Part shown: positions 24,918 through 32,384 of the stretch, piece after piece
Layout of the letters: every line of letters begins with the position of its first letter
How positions within the stretch are numbered: the stretch's first letter is position 1
From: Deltaproteobacteria bacterium
Lineage (GTDB): Bacteria > Desulfobacterota > Desulfobulbia > Desulfobulbales > VMSU01
Direction of reading: 5' to 3'
DNA: 35,340 nt
NCBI GenBank assembly: GCA_024275235.1
Contig: JAJRZN010000005.1
Location: 1-35,340, forward strand
Made by a program: the position numbers and the translations under genes
The notes under the pieces: model-generated
What the model saw: the letters and a program-made list of their open reading frames with translations, nothing else
Told to the model about the DNA's origin: nothing
Database searches by the model: none

Positions 24918-25551
24918 CTCTGTGCAGCAGCCCTTCAAGCAGCACGAAACGCCCCAGGGTGATGACCTCGCAGGGCAGGCTGCCGGTGAAAATCGGATTG
25001 TCGCATAGACCGCCGGAGAGATACAGGCGGGCCGGAGAACCGGCGAAACGATAGGCGTTTACGGCAATGCCTTTAACGAATGAGGCCACGGCCTCGGCCG
25101 CCGGAGTTCCCTCAATAATGGCATCAAAGATACTGCTCATTCCTAAAACCCCGCAGGTCACGGAGAAGGTTCGGAGCGGTGGCCGCATATTCTGATAATC
25201 CAGGTTGTAATAGCGGGCCAGCAGCTCGATGGTAAAACCCATGGAGGCCCCGCATTCGGTGTTCCAGCCCATATCCGCCACCCGGCCGCCGGCATATTTT
25301 ATAAATTTTATATCCCGGCTGCCGCAGTCTAAAAGGACATAATTATCATCGGCAATCAGGCTTTCGCCGCCCCGGGCCAGGGCAATTAATTCGTTAACGT
25401 ATTTTCTGGCAAAACGCTGACCGTTATGACCGGTGGCAATGTCAACCCGAAGCCTGGGCGGCAGTTCCTTGGTGGCCGTGATTGTCGGCTTATTCCCTCC
25501 CTCGGTATCAAGAAACTTACAATACGAGGTGCCAAAATCGGCCAGAATCAT
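24910..25551 (-). CDS. CoA-dehydratase activase-like ASKHA ATPase (BcrAD/BadFG family)
   Basis: A 213-residue protein of the family that uses ATP to push low-potential electrons into 2-hydroxyacyl-CoA dehydratases, benzoyl-CoA reductases and double-cubane cluster proteins. The phosphate-binding motif is LADFGTSYCKF and the second phosphate motif VLLDCGSRDIKFI. Cys100 in NTECGASMGF and Cys133 in FSVTCGVLG correspond to the two Cys per subunit that hold a [4Fe-4S] cluster across the dimer in HgdC (NDKCAAGTG and the later Cys). It is shorter than the usual ~260 residues. Its start overlaps the upstream dehydratase-like gene as ATGA, so the two proteins are probably made in fixed ratio. Confidence 0.8.
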   Translation of the reverse strand: MILADFGTSYCKFLDTEGGNKPTITATKELPPRLRVDIATGHNGQRFARKYVNELIALARGGESLIADDNYVLLDCGSRDIKFIKYAGGRVADMGWNTECGASMGFTIELLARYYNLDYQNMRPPLRTFSVTCGVLGMSSIFDAIIEGTPAAEAVASFVKGIAVNAYRFAGSPARLYLSGGLCDNPIFTGSLPCEVITLGRFVLLEGLLHRGK

Positions 25552-26327
25552 TGATAGGCCCCCGATAATTCCAGGAAGGCCTGGATTTTGGCCTTGGCGC
25601 TACCGCCGCAATTATAATCCGCGTCGAGATAAAGGGCGCTGGGGTGGCGGTCGGCCAGGAATTTGGCCAGCCCCGCTTTGGCGCAGAAAGACTGGGCAAA
25701 AAAGACCGTGGGGATTGTTGGATTATAGTAAAGTTCCAGATCTTCGGCGGCCGGGGTTTTGTTCTCCATGCAGCGAGTCCAGCCATAGATATGGGTGGTA
25801 TCCGGAAACAGTTCCAACAGCGAAAAATCACGCGGCGGTACCCCCCAGAAACCGGCCTGCGGTTGACATGGTTTGAAATTTACGCCGTCCTGAGGGCGGT
25901 GGTGCTTCACCCCTTCGGTGATGGTCAGAAATTTTTCCAGCAGAGCCAGGCGGGTTCTGCACACAGGGGTGCCAAAGTTTCGTCTGTCCTGGTTCCTGGT
26001 TCGAATAACCGGAATAGAAAGTATATTGGTTAGAATAGTGGAAACATGGAGAGCTGAATCGCATTTTCCGGCTCCCACGTCAATATAGACGGCATCAAGG
26101 GACAGGCGCAGGGCATTCAAGACCACTGTTCGCAGAATGGCGCAATAGACCCTCGGTAGATAAGGGGCGGTGCCTTCAATACTGTCCGGTACCAGCCTGG
26201 CATCCAGGTCATGGATGACAGTACCATGATCGTTGAGATATTGAATGACTTGCAGGGGCGGCATGCCAACGATTCCTGCCTTGCGCGGCGGGGTCGGCAG
26301 CTGCCATTTTGTCTGGCAGATATTCAT
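25548..26327 (-). CDS. Shortened 2-hydroxyacyl-CoA dehydratase / double-cubane protein-like subunit
   Basis: The 259-residue product resembles the HgdB/D-component family in two blocks. The first (RVYCAILRTVVLNAL...LDAVYIDVGAGKCDSA) matches the family's Cys-containing strands, and the C-terminal block (LYLDADYNCGGSAKAKIQAFLEL) matches the family's D-Y...RIEAFLE ending. Eight or so Cys residues are available for clusters. Family members are usually about 380-420 residues, so the middle region is much reduced. With the coupled activase this suggests an ATP-driven electron-transfer pair; no CoA-ligase or CoA-transferase gene is nearby, so a CoA substrate is not supported. I use ATG 26327 (MNICQTKW); upstream codons belong to the lptG end. 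Substrate unknown. Confidence 0.6.
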   Translation of the reverse strand: MNICQTKWQLPTPPRKAGIVGMPPLQVIQYLNDHGTVIHDLDARLVPDSIEGTAPYLPRVYCAILRTVVLNALRLSLDAVYIDVGAGKCDSALHVSTILTNILSIPVIRTRNQDRRNFGTPVCRTRLALLEKFLTITEGVKHHRPQDGVNFKPCQPQAGFWGVPPRDFSLLELFPDTTHIYGWTRCMENKTPAAEDLELYYNPTIPTVFFAQSFCAKAGLAKFLADRHPSALYLDADYNCGGSAKAKIQAFLELSGAYQ

Positions 26328-26364
26328 TTTGGGCCGTAGTTGTTGAAAGAGTTTTGGTAACTGT

Positions 26365-27447
26365 TTACCGGTCCTGGCGGGCCAGAAGCCACAAGCCAAA
26401 GGGGCAGACGATAATATACATAAGCCAGGAGGCAATCACCGGGTGAATATATCCCGCCCCGGCCATGGCCTGGGCCGCACTCCACCAGCTCCAGGCGGCA
26501 AAGGCCAGACCGCAGCTTATGGGAATTGCCACGGTCAGATCCTGGCCCCATCGTTGGTGAATAATCAGGAGAATGGGCAAGCCGATACAGATCAACGGCA
26601 GGCCAAGGAAGATAAAGGAGAGGCGCTTATTAAAGTTGAGCCAGGCCCCGCGGCTGTCAGGAACGTTACGAGTCTGGCGCAGGAGGCTGCTGATGGATTG
26701 TTCTCTCGCCTTATAGAAGGGCTTGAAAAACTGCCGCGGGTCATCGGGCAGACTCAGGGTCAGTTTTTTAAAGACCTTGACGCGGTAGAGATGATTACCC
26801 TGAGAGTCCGGCCTTTTAATCTGGCCGTCCTCAAAATGCCAGATGCCGTTGCGCCACCGGGCTCGGGCGGCGGAAATCATCATCTCAAAGTGAAAATCTT
26901 TATTACTGAGCTGGGTATAGGAAAAACTGGTAAACTCTCCTCGTCGGCGGCTGGAACGAATAAAGGTGTAAATTCCCTGCTTGCCGCGGTGATAGATCCG
27001 GCCGTTGCGCATTATGCCCTTGGGTACCCGATGTTCAACCTTTTCGTACCAGATGTGGTCAGTGGCGGCCTCGGTGGCGGGCAGCAGCCACTGGGCCATG
27101 CTGAGGGCGATTATAGTGCAGACGAGAGCCGCTGTCAGGATGGGAGCGGTTATGCGTTTGATACTGATGCCGCCGGCCTTTAAAGCCATCAACTCGTGGT
27201 TATGGTTGAGAAGGCCAAGGGTCAGGATTCCGGCCAGCAGGATGGAAATGGGCTGCATCATGTCCATCATAAAGGGGATTTTGAGGAGAAAATATTTCAG
27301 AGCCAGACCTAAACTCTGACCGGCCCCCAGGAAATTATCGAGACGTTCGAAGAAGTCGACCAGGAAGTAGATTCCCGACAGGGTACTGGATACCAGGATA
27401 AAATTTTTTAAAAATTGTTGTGAGAGATAACGATTTAGAATTTTCAT
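26365..27447 (-). CDS. lptG: Lipopolysaccharide export permease, LptG (YjgP/YjgQ family)
   Basis: A six-helix permease of the LptB2FG transporter that lifts LPS out of the inner membrane. The start MKILNRYLSQQFLKNFILVSS leads into the first helix and the LVDFFERLDNF segment. Two further helices follow (PISILLAGILTLGLL; ITAPILTAALVCTIIAL), then a periplasmic beta-jellyroll region and three C-terminal helices. The 360-residue length is typical. I place the start at ATG 27447, because codons further upstream are not LptG-like. LptG fits better than LptF by its N-terminus, but the partner permease is not in the window. It supports a Gram-negative host. It diverges from the ASKHA gene region across ~65 bases. 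Confidence 0.88.
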   Translation of the reverse strand: MKILNRYLSQQFLKNFILVSSTLSGIYFLVDFFERLDNFLGAGQSLGLALKYFLLKIPFMMDMMQPISILLAGILTLGLLNHNHELMALKAGGISIKRITAPILTAALVCTIIALSMAQWLLPATEAATDHIWYEKVEHRVPKGIMRNGRIYHRGKQGIYTFIRSSRRRGEFTSFSYTQLSNKDFHFEMMISAARARWRNGIWHFEDGQIKRPDSQGNHLYRVKVFKKLTLSLPDDPRQFFKPFYKAREQSISSLLRQTRNVPDSRGAWLNFNKRLSFIFLGLPLICIGLPILLIIHQRWGQDLTVAIPISCGLAFAAWSWWSAAQAMAGAGYIHPVIASWLMYIIVCPFGLWLLARQDR

Positions 27448-27512
27448 AGCGCCCTGGGTTAAGGTCTGAAAACCGGGGCGCGGCACGATACCCAAGGCCG
27501 CCGCCCAAAACC

Positions 27513-27674
27513 ATGAGCAGTATTTTACGCATGGGATTTGTTGAGAAAATAATGGATTACGGTTATGTTGCCAAGGCCTGGAAACGTATTCAGCCAAAGC
27601 AGATAAACTGCCCCTTGGCTGTGAGCTGCAATTATTCGGAGCAGAGATCATGCCGCCAATCGTCAAATATATAA
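27513..27674 (+). CDS. Possible small protein with three Cys (53 residues), unknown
   Basis: The frame reads MSSILRMGFVEKIMDYGYVA, continues KAWKRIQPKQINCPLAV and has Cys33, Cys39 and Cys47 in its last third. Its amino-acid composition and codon choice look protein-like, and it ends 25 bases inside the start of the next gene in another frame, so translation could be coupled. An internal ATG at 27531 is another possible start. No clear Shine-Dalgarno is visible and I do not recognise the family. Confidence 0.35.
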   Translation: MSSILRMGFVEKIMDYGYVAKAWKRIQPKQINCPLAVSCNYSEQRSCRQSSNI

Positions 27675-29173
27675 CCATCAGCGCTCCCATTCCCAAACTG
27701 AGCGATAATCTGGCCGATATTGACCGTTTGAAAAGAGCCCTGCTTCCCGAGACTTCCGGCCAACCGCTTTATATCCCCTTAGCACAGGTGTCTAATGTGG
27801 CGGCCGCTTTTCGTCAAGCAAAATTTTCCGGCACCGCGGTTATTAATGATCTCGGTGAGCGTCTGGAACTGGTGGACTTTGTGGAGAATCCCGGCCCGCC
27901 GGACGCCATGGCCCTTGATTTGGGTTCCACCCATCTTGAGGCCTCGCTGCTGGATCTGCGCAGTGGTGAAACCCTGGCCCACGCCCATGGCGAAAACTCC
28001 CAGATTGCCTTTGGAGCCGATATTTTAAGCCGGATTCACTTTGCTGTCCGCCCTGGAGGGTTGAAGCGGCTCCATGAGGCGGTTCTCGACAATATTAATG
28101 ATCTGGCCCGGCAATTGGCCCGGCAGGCGGGGCTGGCCCCGCGGGAGATCAGGGCGCTTGCCGTCTCCGGCAATCCCACCATGACCCATCTCTTCCTTAA
28201 CCTGAATCCAGATCACATCTGCCGCGAGCCATATATTCCCCTGATCAACGCCCCGGACATCTGCTACGGCCGGGAACTGGCCCTTGATATCCACCCGGCC
28301 GCCCCGGTATTTATCATGCCGGGGGTCGGCAGTTATTTTGGCGGTGATCTTATCTCCGGGATCATGGCCAGCGGGTTGGATGAACAGGAACAGGTCTGTA
28401 TGCTCATTGACGTGGGGACTAACGCCGAGGTGGTTCTCGGTAACAGGGATTGGCTCATGGCCTGCGCCGGGGCCGCCGGCCCGGCTCTGGAGGGCGGTGT
28501 GGCCCGCATGGGTATGCGGGCCGGAGCCGGAGTTATTGAACATGTCAACATTACGCCCGGCAGCGGTACGGTGACATACGAAACCATCGACGGCAGTCCG
28601 GCCCGCGGGATCTGCGGCTCCGGCATCATCGACCTGATGGCAGCCCTGTATTTAACCGGCATCATTGATCTACGGGGTAAATTCAGACCTGGTAAAGACA
28701 GCCGCCTGCGTCAAGGCGCCGAGGGCTGGAGTTATACGGTGGTGCCTGGGGAGGAGACGGCCGACGGCCGGGCCATTGAGTTGAATCAGGTGGATCTGGA
28801 TGCCGTGATACGTTCCAAGGCCGCCATGTATGCCATTCTTACCACCCTGGTCTCGCAGGTTGGAGTCTCCTTTGCCGAGCTGGATAAGATTTATGTGGCC
28901 GGGGCCTTCGGGCGGCATATTTCGCCCCGGCAGGCTATAACCCTCGGCATGCTCCCCGACCTGCCTCTTGAGACCTATGTCCCCATTGGCAACAGCTCAC
29001 TGCGGGGAGCTGAAAAGGCCCTGCTGTCCGGTCGGGCCCGGACTCGCTGCCAGGAGATCAGGCGCAATATTACCTATATAGAATTAAACGTTAATCAGGA
29101 GTTTATGCTCCGTTTTTCCGGTGCCAGGTTCATTCCCCATACCGATAGAAGCCTTTTCCCCTCTGTGCCCTGA
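27650..29173 (+). CDS. ASKHA-domain protein (RamA-like corrinoid-protein activator, DUF4445 type) without ferredoxin domain
   Basis: A 507-residue protein. Residues ~90-460 match the ASKHA domain of reductive activators of corrinoid proteins (RACE/RamA): AMALDLGSTHLEASLLDL (phosphate 1), AVSGNPTMTHLFL, MPGVGSYFGGDLISG, MLIDVGTNAEVVLG (phosphate 2) and KIYVAGAFGRHIS. Such proteins use ATP and electrons from an N-terminal or C-terminal iron-sulfur domain to return cob(II)alamin proteins to the Co(I) state. The usual [2Fe-2S] Cys motif at the N-terminus is absent: only ~90 residues precede the ASKHA core. Electrons may come from a separate protein. No corrinoid protein or methyltransferase is in the window. 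Start at ATG 27650. Confidence 0.82.
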   Translation: MPPIVKYITISAPIPKLSDNLADIDRLKRALLPETSGQPLYIPLAQVSNVAAAFRQAKFSGTAVINDLGERLELVDFVENPGPPDAMALDLGSTHLEASLLDLRSGETLAHAHGENSQIAFGADILSRIHFAVRPGGLKRLHEAVLDNINDLARQLARQAGLAPREIRALAVSGNPTMTHLFLNLNPDHICREPYIPLINAPDICYGRELALDIHPAAPVFIMPGVGSYFGGDLISGIMASGLDEQEQVCMLIDVGTNAEVVLGNRDWLMACAGAAGPALEGGVARMGMRAGAGVIEHVNITPGSGTVTYETIDGSPARGICGSGIIDLMAALYLTGIIDLRGKFRPGKDSRLRQGAEGWSYTVVPGEETADGRAIELNQVDLDAVIRSKAAMYAILTTLVSQVGVSFAELDKIYVAGAFGRHISPRQAITLGMLPDLPLETYVPIGNSSLRGAEKALLSGRARTRCQEIRRNITYIELNVNQEFMLRFSGARFIPHTDRSLFPSVP

Positions 29174-29266
29174 GCCTCTGTATAACTCCACCCATTAGCA
29201 GTTGCGGGAAGTGTCTCTATTGTGTTAAGATGGGCAAATTTGTTTGTTGTAATTTTGTTGAGAGAT

Positions 29267-30289
29267 ATGGTGGAAAAGAAAAAAACAGCCGCGAGAAAAC
29301 GTAACTGCAGGAAATTATCCCAGAGAACTGCCAAGGAGCGTCTGCGGGAATTTCTGGAGTTATTCAGCAAGGAAGATGACGTCCTGCTGGTTATTAATGC
29401 CGATCCGGACGCGCTGGCCTCGTCCCTGGCCGTGAAACGTCTGCTGCGCTATAAGGTACGAAGCGTAACCATCAGTTATCCCAACGAAATCAGACGGCTG
29501 AGTAATCTCGCCATGGTGGATCTTCTGAAGATTCCCATTGAACGTCTCCATAATATTTCCCTTAAAAACTATTCCAAAAAGGTAATGCTGGATTCTCAGC
29601 CCCTGCATCTGCCGGCCTTTGAAAATATCGCCTTTGACGCCGTGATTGACCATCATCCCATAACCAGCGGCTGGGAGGCGGATTATATAGATTTACGGCC
29701 TGATTACGGGGCCGTGGCTTCAATGATGATTGAATACCTGCGGGCCGGCGGGATGAAGCCCTCGGTGGCTCTGGCCACCGCCCTCTTTTACGCCATTAAA
29801 GTTGACACCAACAATTTCGAGAAAAAGGCCAATCTGGCCGATGCCATTTCCTTTCGTTATCTCTTTAATCTGGCCAATCATAATCTGGTGCGCAAGATTG
29901 AGTTGTCTGAACTGCGAATCTCGGAATTAAATTATTTCCGTACCGCCTTAACCGAGATGAAGATCTCCAACAACCGGCTTTATGTTCATGTCGGCCGGGT
30001 ATATAACCCTGACATTCTGGTAATTATCGCGGATTTTTTTAATCATGTCCAAAAGGTGTCATGGGTCTTTGTCTCCGGTATTCATGGTGAACGTCTCGTG
30101 GTCATCTTCCGCTGTGACGGTTATAAGAAAAATGCCGGCCGCCTGGCAGAAAATATATTCGCCGAGGTGGGGTCGGCCGGCGGCCATCGGGAGGCGGCCA
30201 GGGCTGAGGTGCCGCTTAAAAATCTTGACAAGCATGACCAGGATTTCAGTACCAGAATCCTGATGCGTCTGACAAGAAGGCATATGTGA
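29267..30289 (+). CDS. DHH-family phosphoesterase (NrnA/RecJ-like)
   Basis: A 340-residue two-domain phosphoesterase. The catalytic domain shows INADPDALASSLAVKRLL near the N-terminus, a metal-binding Asp in KVMLDSQPLHL, and the DHH motif in AVIDHHPITSGW; FYAIKVDTNNF follows. The C-terminal DHHA1 domain ends in GSAGGHREAARAEVPL, the substrate-binding glycine motif. Relatives degrade short oligonucleotides, pAp or cyclic dinucleotide products. I use ATG 29267 (MVEKKKTAARKRN), because the GTG at 29222 would add a hydrophobic tail untypical for the family. Its stop codon is the first three bases of a MITE copy. Confidence 0.85.
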   Translation: MVEKKKTAARKRNCRKLSQRTAKERLREFLELFSKEDDVLLVINADPDALASSLAVKRLLRYKVRSVTISYPNEIRRLSNLAMVDLLKIPIERLHNISLKNYSKKVMLDSQPLHLPAFENIAFDAVIDHHPITSGWEADYIDLRPDYGAVASMMIEYLRAGGMKPSVALATALFYAIKVDTNNFEKKANLADAISFRYLFNLANHNLVRKIELSELRISELNYFRTALTEMKISNNRLYVHVGRVYNPDILVIIADFFNHVQKVSWVFVSGIHGERLVVIFRCDGYKKNAGRLAENIFAEVGSAGGHREAARAEVPLKNLDKHDQDFSTRILMRLTRRHM

Positions 30290-30483
30290 TGGACTCGTAA
30301 AAAGTCCATCACTAACTAAAGATGGCTAAGTCAGCTAAGCGAAGACTGCGAAAAGTTCGATATACAGCTAAGCGTAGACTGCAAGGCGTGGTGGTTCGGC
30401 AGGGCTCCGACTATACATGTGGTATGCCGGAGGTCTGCCGAAACGCCACAACGCCGTAGATCGAGCTTTTTACGACGCCATTA
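30287..30483 (+). repeat. MITE-like element, family 1, copy 2 (full length)
   Basis: A 197-base relative of the element at 12707, in the same orientation; the first ~60 bases differ at a single position. It is flanked by TATG on both sides (30283-30286 and 30484-30487). Compared with copy 1, the inner stem changes CTTCGG/CCGAAG to CTCCG/CGGAG, a paired change that keeps the hairpin. The first three bases supply the stop codon of the DHH gene. Confidence 0.8.
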
Positions 30484-30486
30484 TAT

Positions 30487-30546
30487 GTAACTATCCCGCT
30501 AATTTCAGCAGCCCCCATCTCGGAGTCTACGCTTACCTCCGCATTA
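30487..30546. repeat. Dispersed intergenic repeat, family 2, partial copy 3
   Basis: Starts GTAACT and shares CAGCAG, CCCCAT and CGGAGTCTACGCTT in order with the copy at 20529. It lies directly against the end of MITE copy 2. The 3' half and the closing inverted repeat are missing. Confidence 0.5.
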
Positions 30547-30554
30547 TTGTTTTA

Positions 30555-30572
30555 CCCCCCCCCCTTTTTTTT
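30555..30572. repeat. Homopolymer tract C10 T8
   Basis: Ten C followed by eight T in the intergenic region upstream of the hydrogenase operon, about 85 bases before the predicted -35 box. Such tracts are prone to slippage during replication and sequencing. Nothing else is recognised between 30573 and 30658. Confidence 0.6.
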
Positions 30573-30658
30573 ATTACTCTTATTGTCAATTCCTCTTGTG
30601 CCACTTGGTGGGACTTTGAACAGGCTCCTTTCTCTTTGAAAAACTTGTAACAACTTGT

Positions 30659-30688
30659 TTGACATAGTTTTCTATTTATGACCATAAT
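30659..30688 (+). promoter_or_regulatory. Predicted sigma70-type promoter of the hydrogenase-chemoreceptor operon
   Basis: TTGACA (30659-30664), 18-base spacer, CATAAT (30683-30688). The start point would be near 30695, giving a ~50-base leader with GGGGAG about 9 bases before the ATG at 30745. Confidence 0.5.
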
Positions 30689-30744
30689 GTAGATATTAAT
30701 GCCGGATTTTCCATTATTGTTACCAATTTAAGGGGAGAAAGTTA

Positions 30745-32256
30745 ATGCGGGTAAATATTGGCCCTGTAACCAGGCTGGAAGGGCATTTAAGCATTCATAC
30801 AACCGTGGAAAACAATATTATCACTGAGGCTAAAAGTGTTGGTGAGATGTTTCGCGGTTTTGAGGTTATCCTGAGGGGCCGTGATCCGCTGGATGCCCAG
30901 CAAATTACCCAGCGGATATGCGGTGTCTGTCCTTACGCCCATGCCATAGCATCGTCCTACGCCCAGGAAAACGCCTACAGCCTGCAGGTGCCGGCCAATG
31001 GCCGTATTCTGCATAATTTGATCCAGGGGGCTAATCATCTCTACGACTATCTTTTACAGTTCTATCAGTTGTCCGCCCTGGATTTTATTGATGTTACGGC
31101 TATTCTTAAATATTCCGGTAATGATACCGATCTGGTAACATTAAGAAACTGGGTTAAGAGGGAGCTGGCCTCTGATAAGCATTTCCCGGCCGCCCCTTTT
31201 TTGCCCCGGTTGTCGGGAAAATACATTAATAATGACGAAATAAATATCGGGGCCTTGAAGCACTATATTGAGGCCCTGGAGATTCAGAAAAAGGCCAACC
31301 GGGCCTCGGCAATCTTTGGCGGCAAATTCCCCCACGCCACCGCTATTTTCCCAGGGGGCTGTACCCTTGAACCCAATATTGACCATATCTCCACCTACCG
31401 CTCTTTAATCATGGAGGTTCGTGATTTTATCCATAAAAAATATATTCCTGATCTGCTTGCCGTGGCGGCTGGTTTTCCGGAGTATTGGCATATCGGTCAA
31501 AGTAAAGGAGGATTTCTGTCATATGGTCTGCTGCCCTTCGGCCCTGACCCCGCCAGCAAGCGCCTGTTTGCCGCCGGGGTTACAACGCCTGCAGGGGTAG
31601 AACCGGTGGATTTTGAGGCTGTTAAAGAGGATGTTAAGTACTCCAGATATTCATCGCCTTCCGGCCTCAAAGTACGTGATGGTACGCTTACCCCGGCTCC
31701 CCATAAGAAGTCGGCCTACAGCTGGATCAAGGCTCCCCGTTATCAGGGGAAGATGATGGAGGTGGGGGCGGCCGCCAGGGTAACCGTTGATTATCTCCAG
31801 GGGAACAACCAAACCATAAAGGAGCTGGTGAATAAATTCGCGGCTAAGGCGGGAATCGGGCTGGAAAATCTCAACTCGGTATTAGGACGTCACTTGAGCC
31901 GCGCCATCTCCGGGGTGGTGATTGCCGATTTTCTGCTGGCTGAAACGGAAAAAGTTGATCTTGGCTCCCGGGCCATGGTCGATTTCCAGATTCCGGCCTC
32001 GGGAGAAGGTTTTGGGGCCACAGAGGCCTCTCGGGGTGCCCTGCTGCATTATATCAAGATAAAAAACCACAAAATTGACAAATACGAGTGCGTGGTACCA
32101 ACCACCTGGAATTGTTCTCCCAGGGATGACCGGGATCAGCCGGGCGCTTTGGAGTCAGCTCTGGTCGGTACCAGGGTGGAAAATCCCCGGGAACAGATAG
32201 AGGCCAACAGGATTATTCACTCCTTTGATCCCTGTCTCGCCTGTGCCGTACATTAA
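30745..32256 (+). CDS. [NiFe] hydrogenase large subunit without C-terminal extension
   Basis: The 503-residue catalytic subunit has both metal-binding motifs: L1 RICGVCPYAHA (Cys59, Cys62, His66) and L2 DPCLACAVH (Cys497, Cys500, His503). It begins IGPVTRLEGH, as usual. The protein stops exactly at the His that normally marks the maturation cleavage site, so there is no peptide for a hydrogenase endopeptidase to remove. All four ligands are ordinary Cys codons, so this is not a selenoprotein. It precedes the small subunit, the reverse of the common small-large order. Export would occur by hitch-hiking on the Tat signal of the small subunit. Good Shine-Dalgarno GGGGAG. No maturation genes are in the window. 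Confidence 0.95.
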   Translation: MRVNIGPVTRLEGHLSIHTTVENNIITEAKSVGEMFRGFEVILRGRDPLDAQQITQRICGVCPYAHAIASSYAQENAYSLQVPANGRILHNLIQGANHLYDYLLQFYQLSALDFIDVTAILKYSGNDTDLVTLRNWVKRELASDKHFPAAPFLPRLSGKYINNDEINIGALKHYIEALEIQKKANRASAIFGGKFPHATAIFPGGCTLEPNIDHISTYRSLIMEVRDFIHKKYIPDLLAVAAGFPEYWHIGQSKGGFLSYGLLPFGPDPASKRLFAAGVTTPAGVEPVDFEAVKEDVKYSRYSSPSGLKVRDGTLTPAPHKKSAYSWIKAPRYQGKMMEVGAAARVTVDYLQGNNQTIKELVNKFAAKAGIGLENLNSVLGRHLSRAISGVVIADFLLAETEKVDLGSRAMVDFQIPASGEGFGATEASRGALLHYIKIKNHKIDKYECVVPTTWNCSPRDDRDQPGALESALVGTRVENPREQIEANRIIHSFDPCLACAVH

Positions 32257-32259
32257 TTG

Positions 32260-32350
32260 TAATGGCGTCGTAGTTAACATGCTTGTCATGAAACGAAAAA
32301 TCCGATCTACGGTGTTGTGGCGTTTTGACAGGCCTTCGGCATCATATATT
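32260..32350 (-). repeat. MITE-like element, family 1, truncated copy 3, inverted
   Basis: TAATGGCGTCGTA (32260-32272) is the exact reverse complement of the end of copy 2. About 24 unrelated bases follow, then AAATCCGATCTACGGTGTTGTGG and the CCTTCGGC arm continue the element to about 32350, where similarity fades. It occupies most of the 128-base gap between the hydrogenase subunit genes. Confidence 0.65.
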
Positions 32351-32384
32351 ACCGGATACTTAAAAAATTACCAGGGACAAGATT

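Noticed and set aside
26346-26362. GTAACTG sequence near the lptG end as another family 2 copy
   Set aside because: Only seven or so bases match and no core or second arm follows, so it is probably chance.
27600-27650. Possible frameshift that would join a ferredoxin domain to the ASKHA gene
   Set aside because: Neither upstream frame shows a CxGGxGxCGxC-type [2Fe-2S] motif, so nothing points to a broken fusion.
30417-30650. 77-codon frame in the gap before the hydrogenase genes
   Set aside because: It crosses MITE copy 2, family 2 sequence and the C10-T8 tract, so it is a chance frame.
32242-32256. Possible [NiFeSe] hydrogenase, because of the medial-cluster Cys
   Set aside because: Both L2 ligands are plain TGT codons and no in-frame TGA occurs at the ligand positions, so no selenocysteine is expected.
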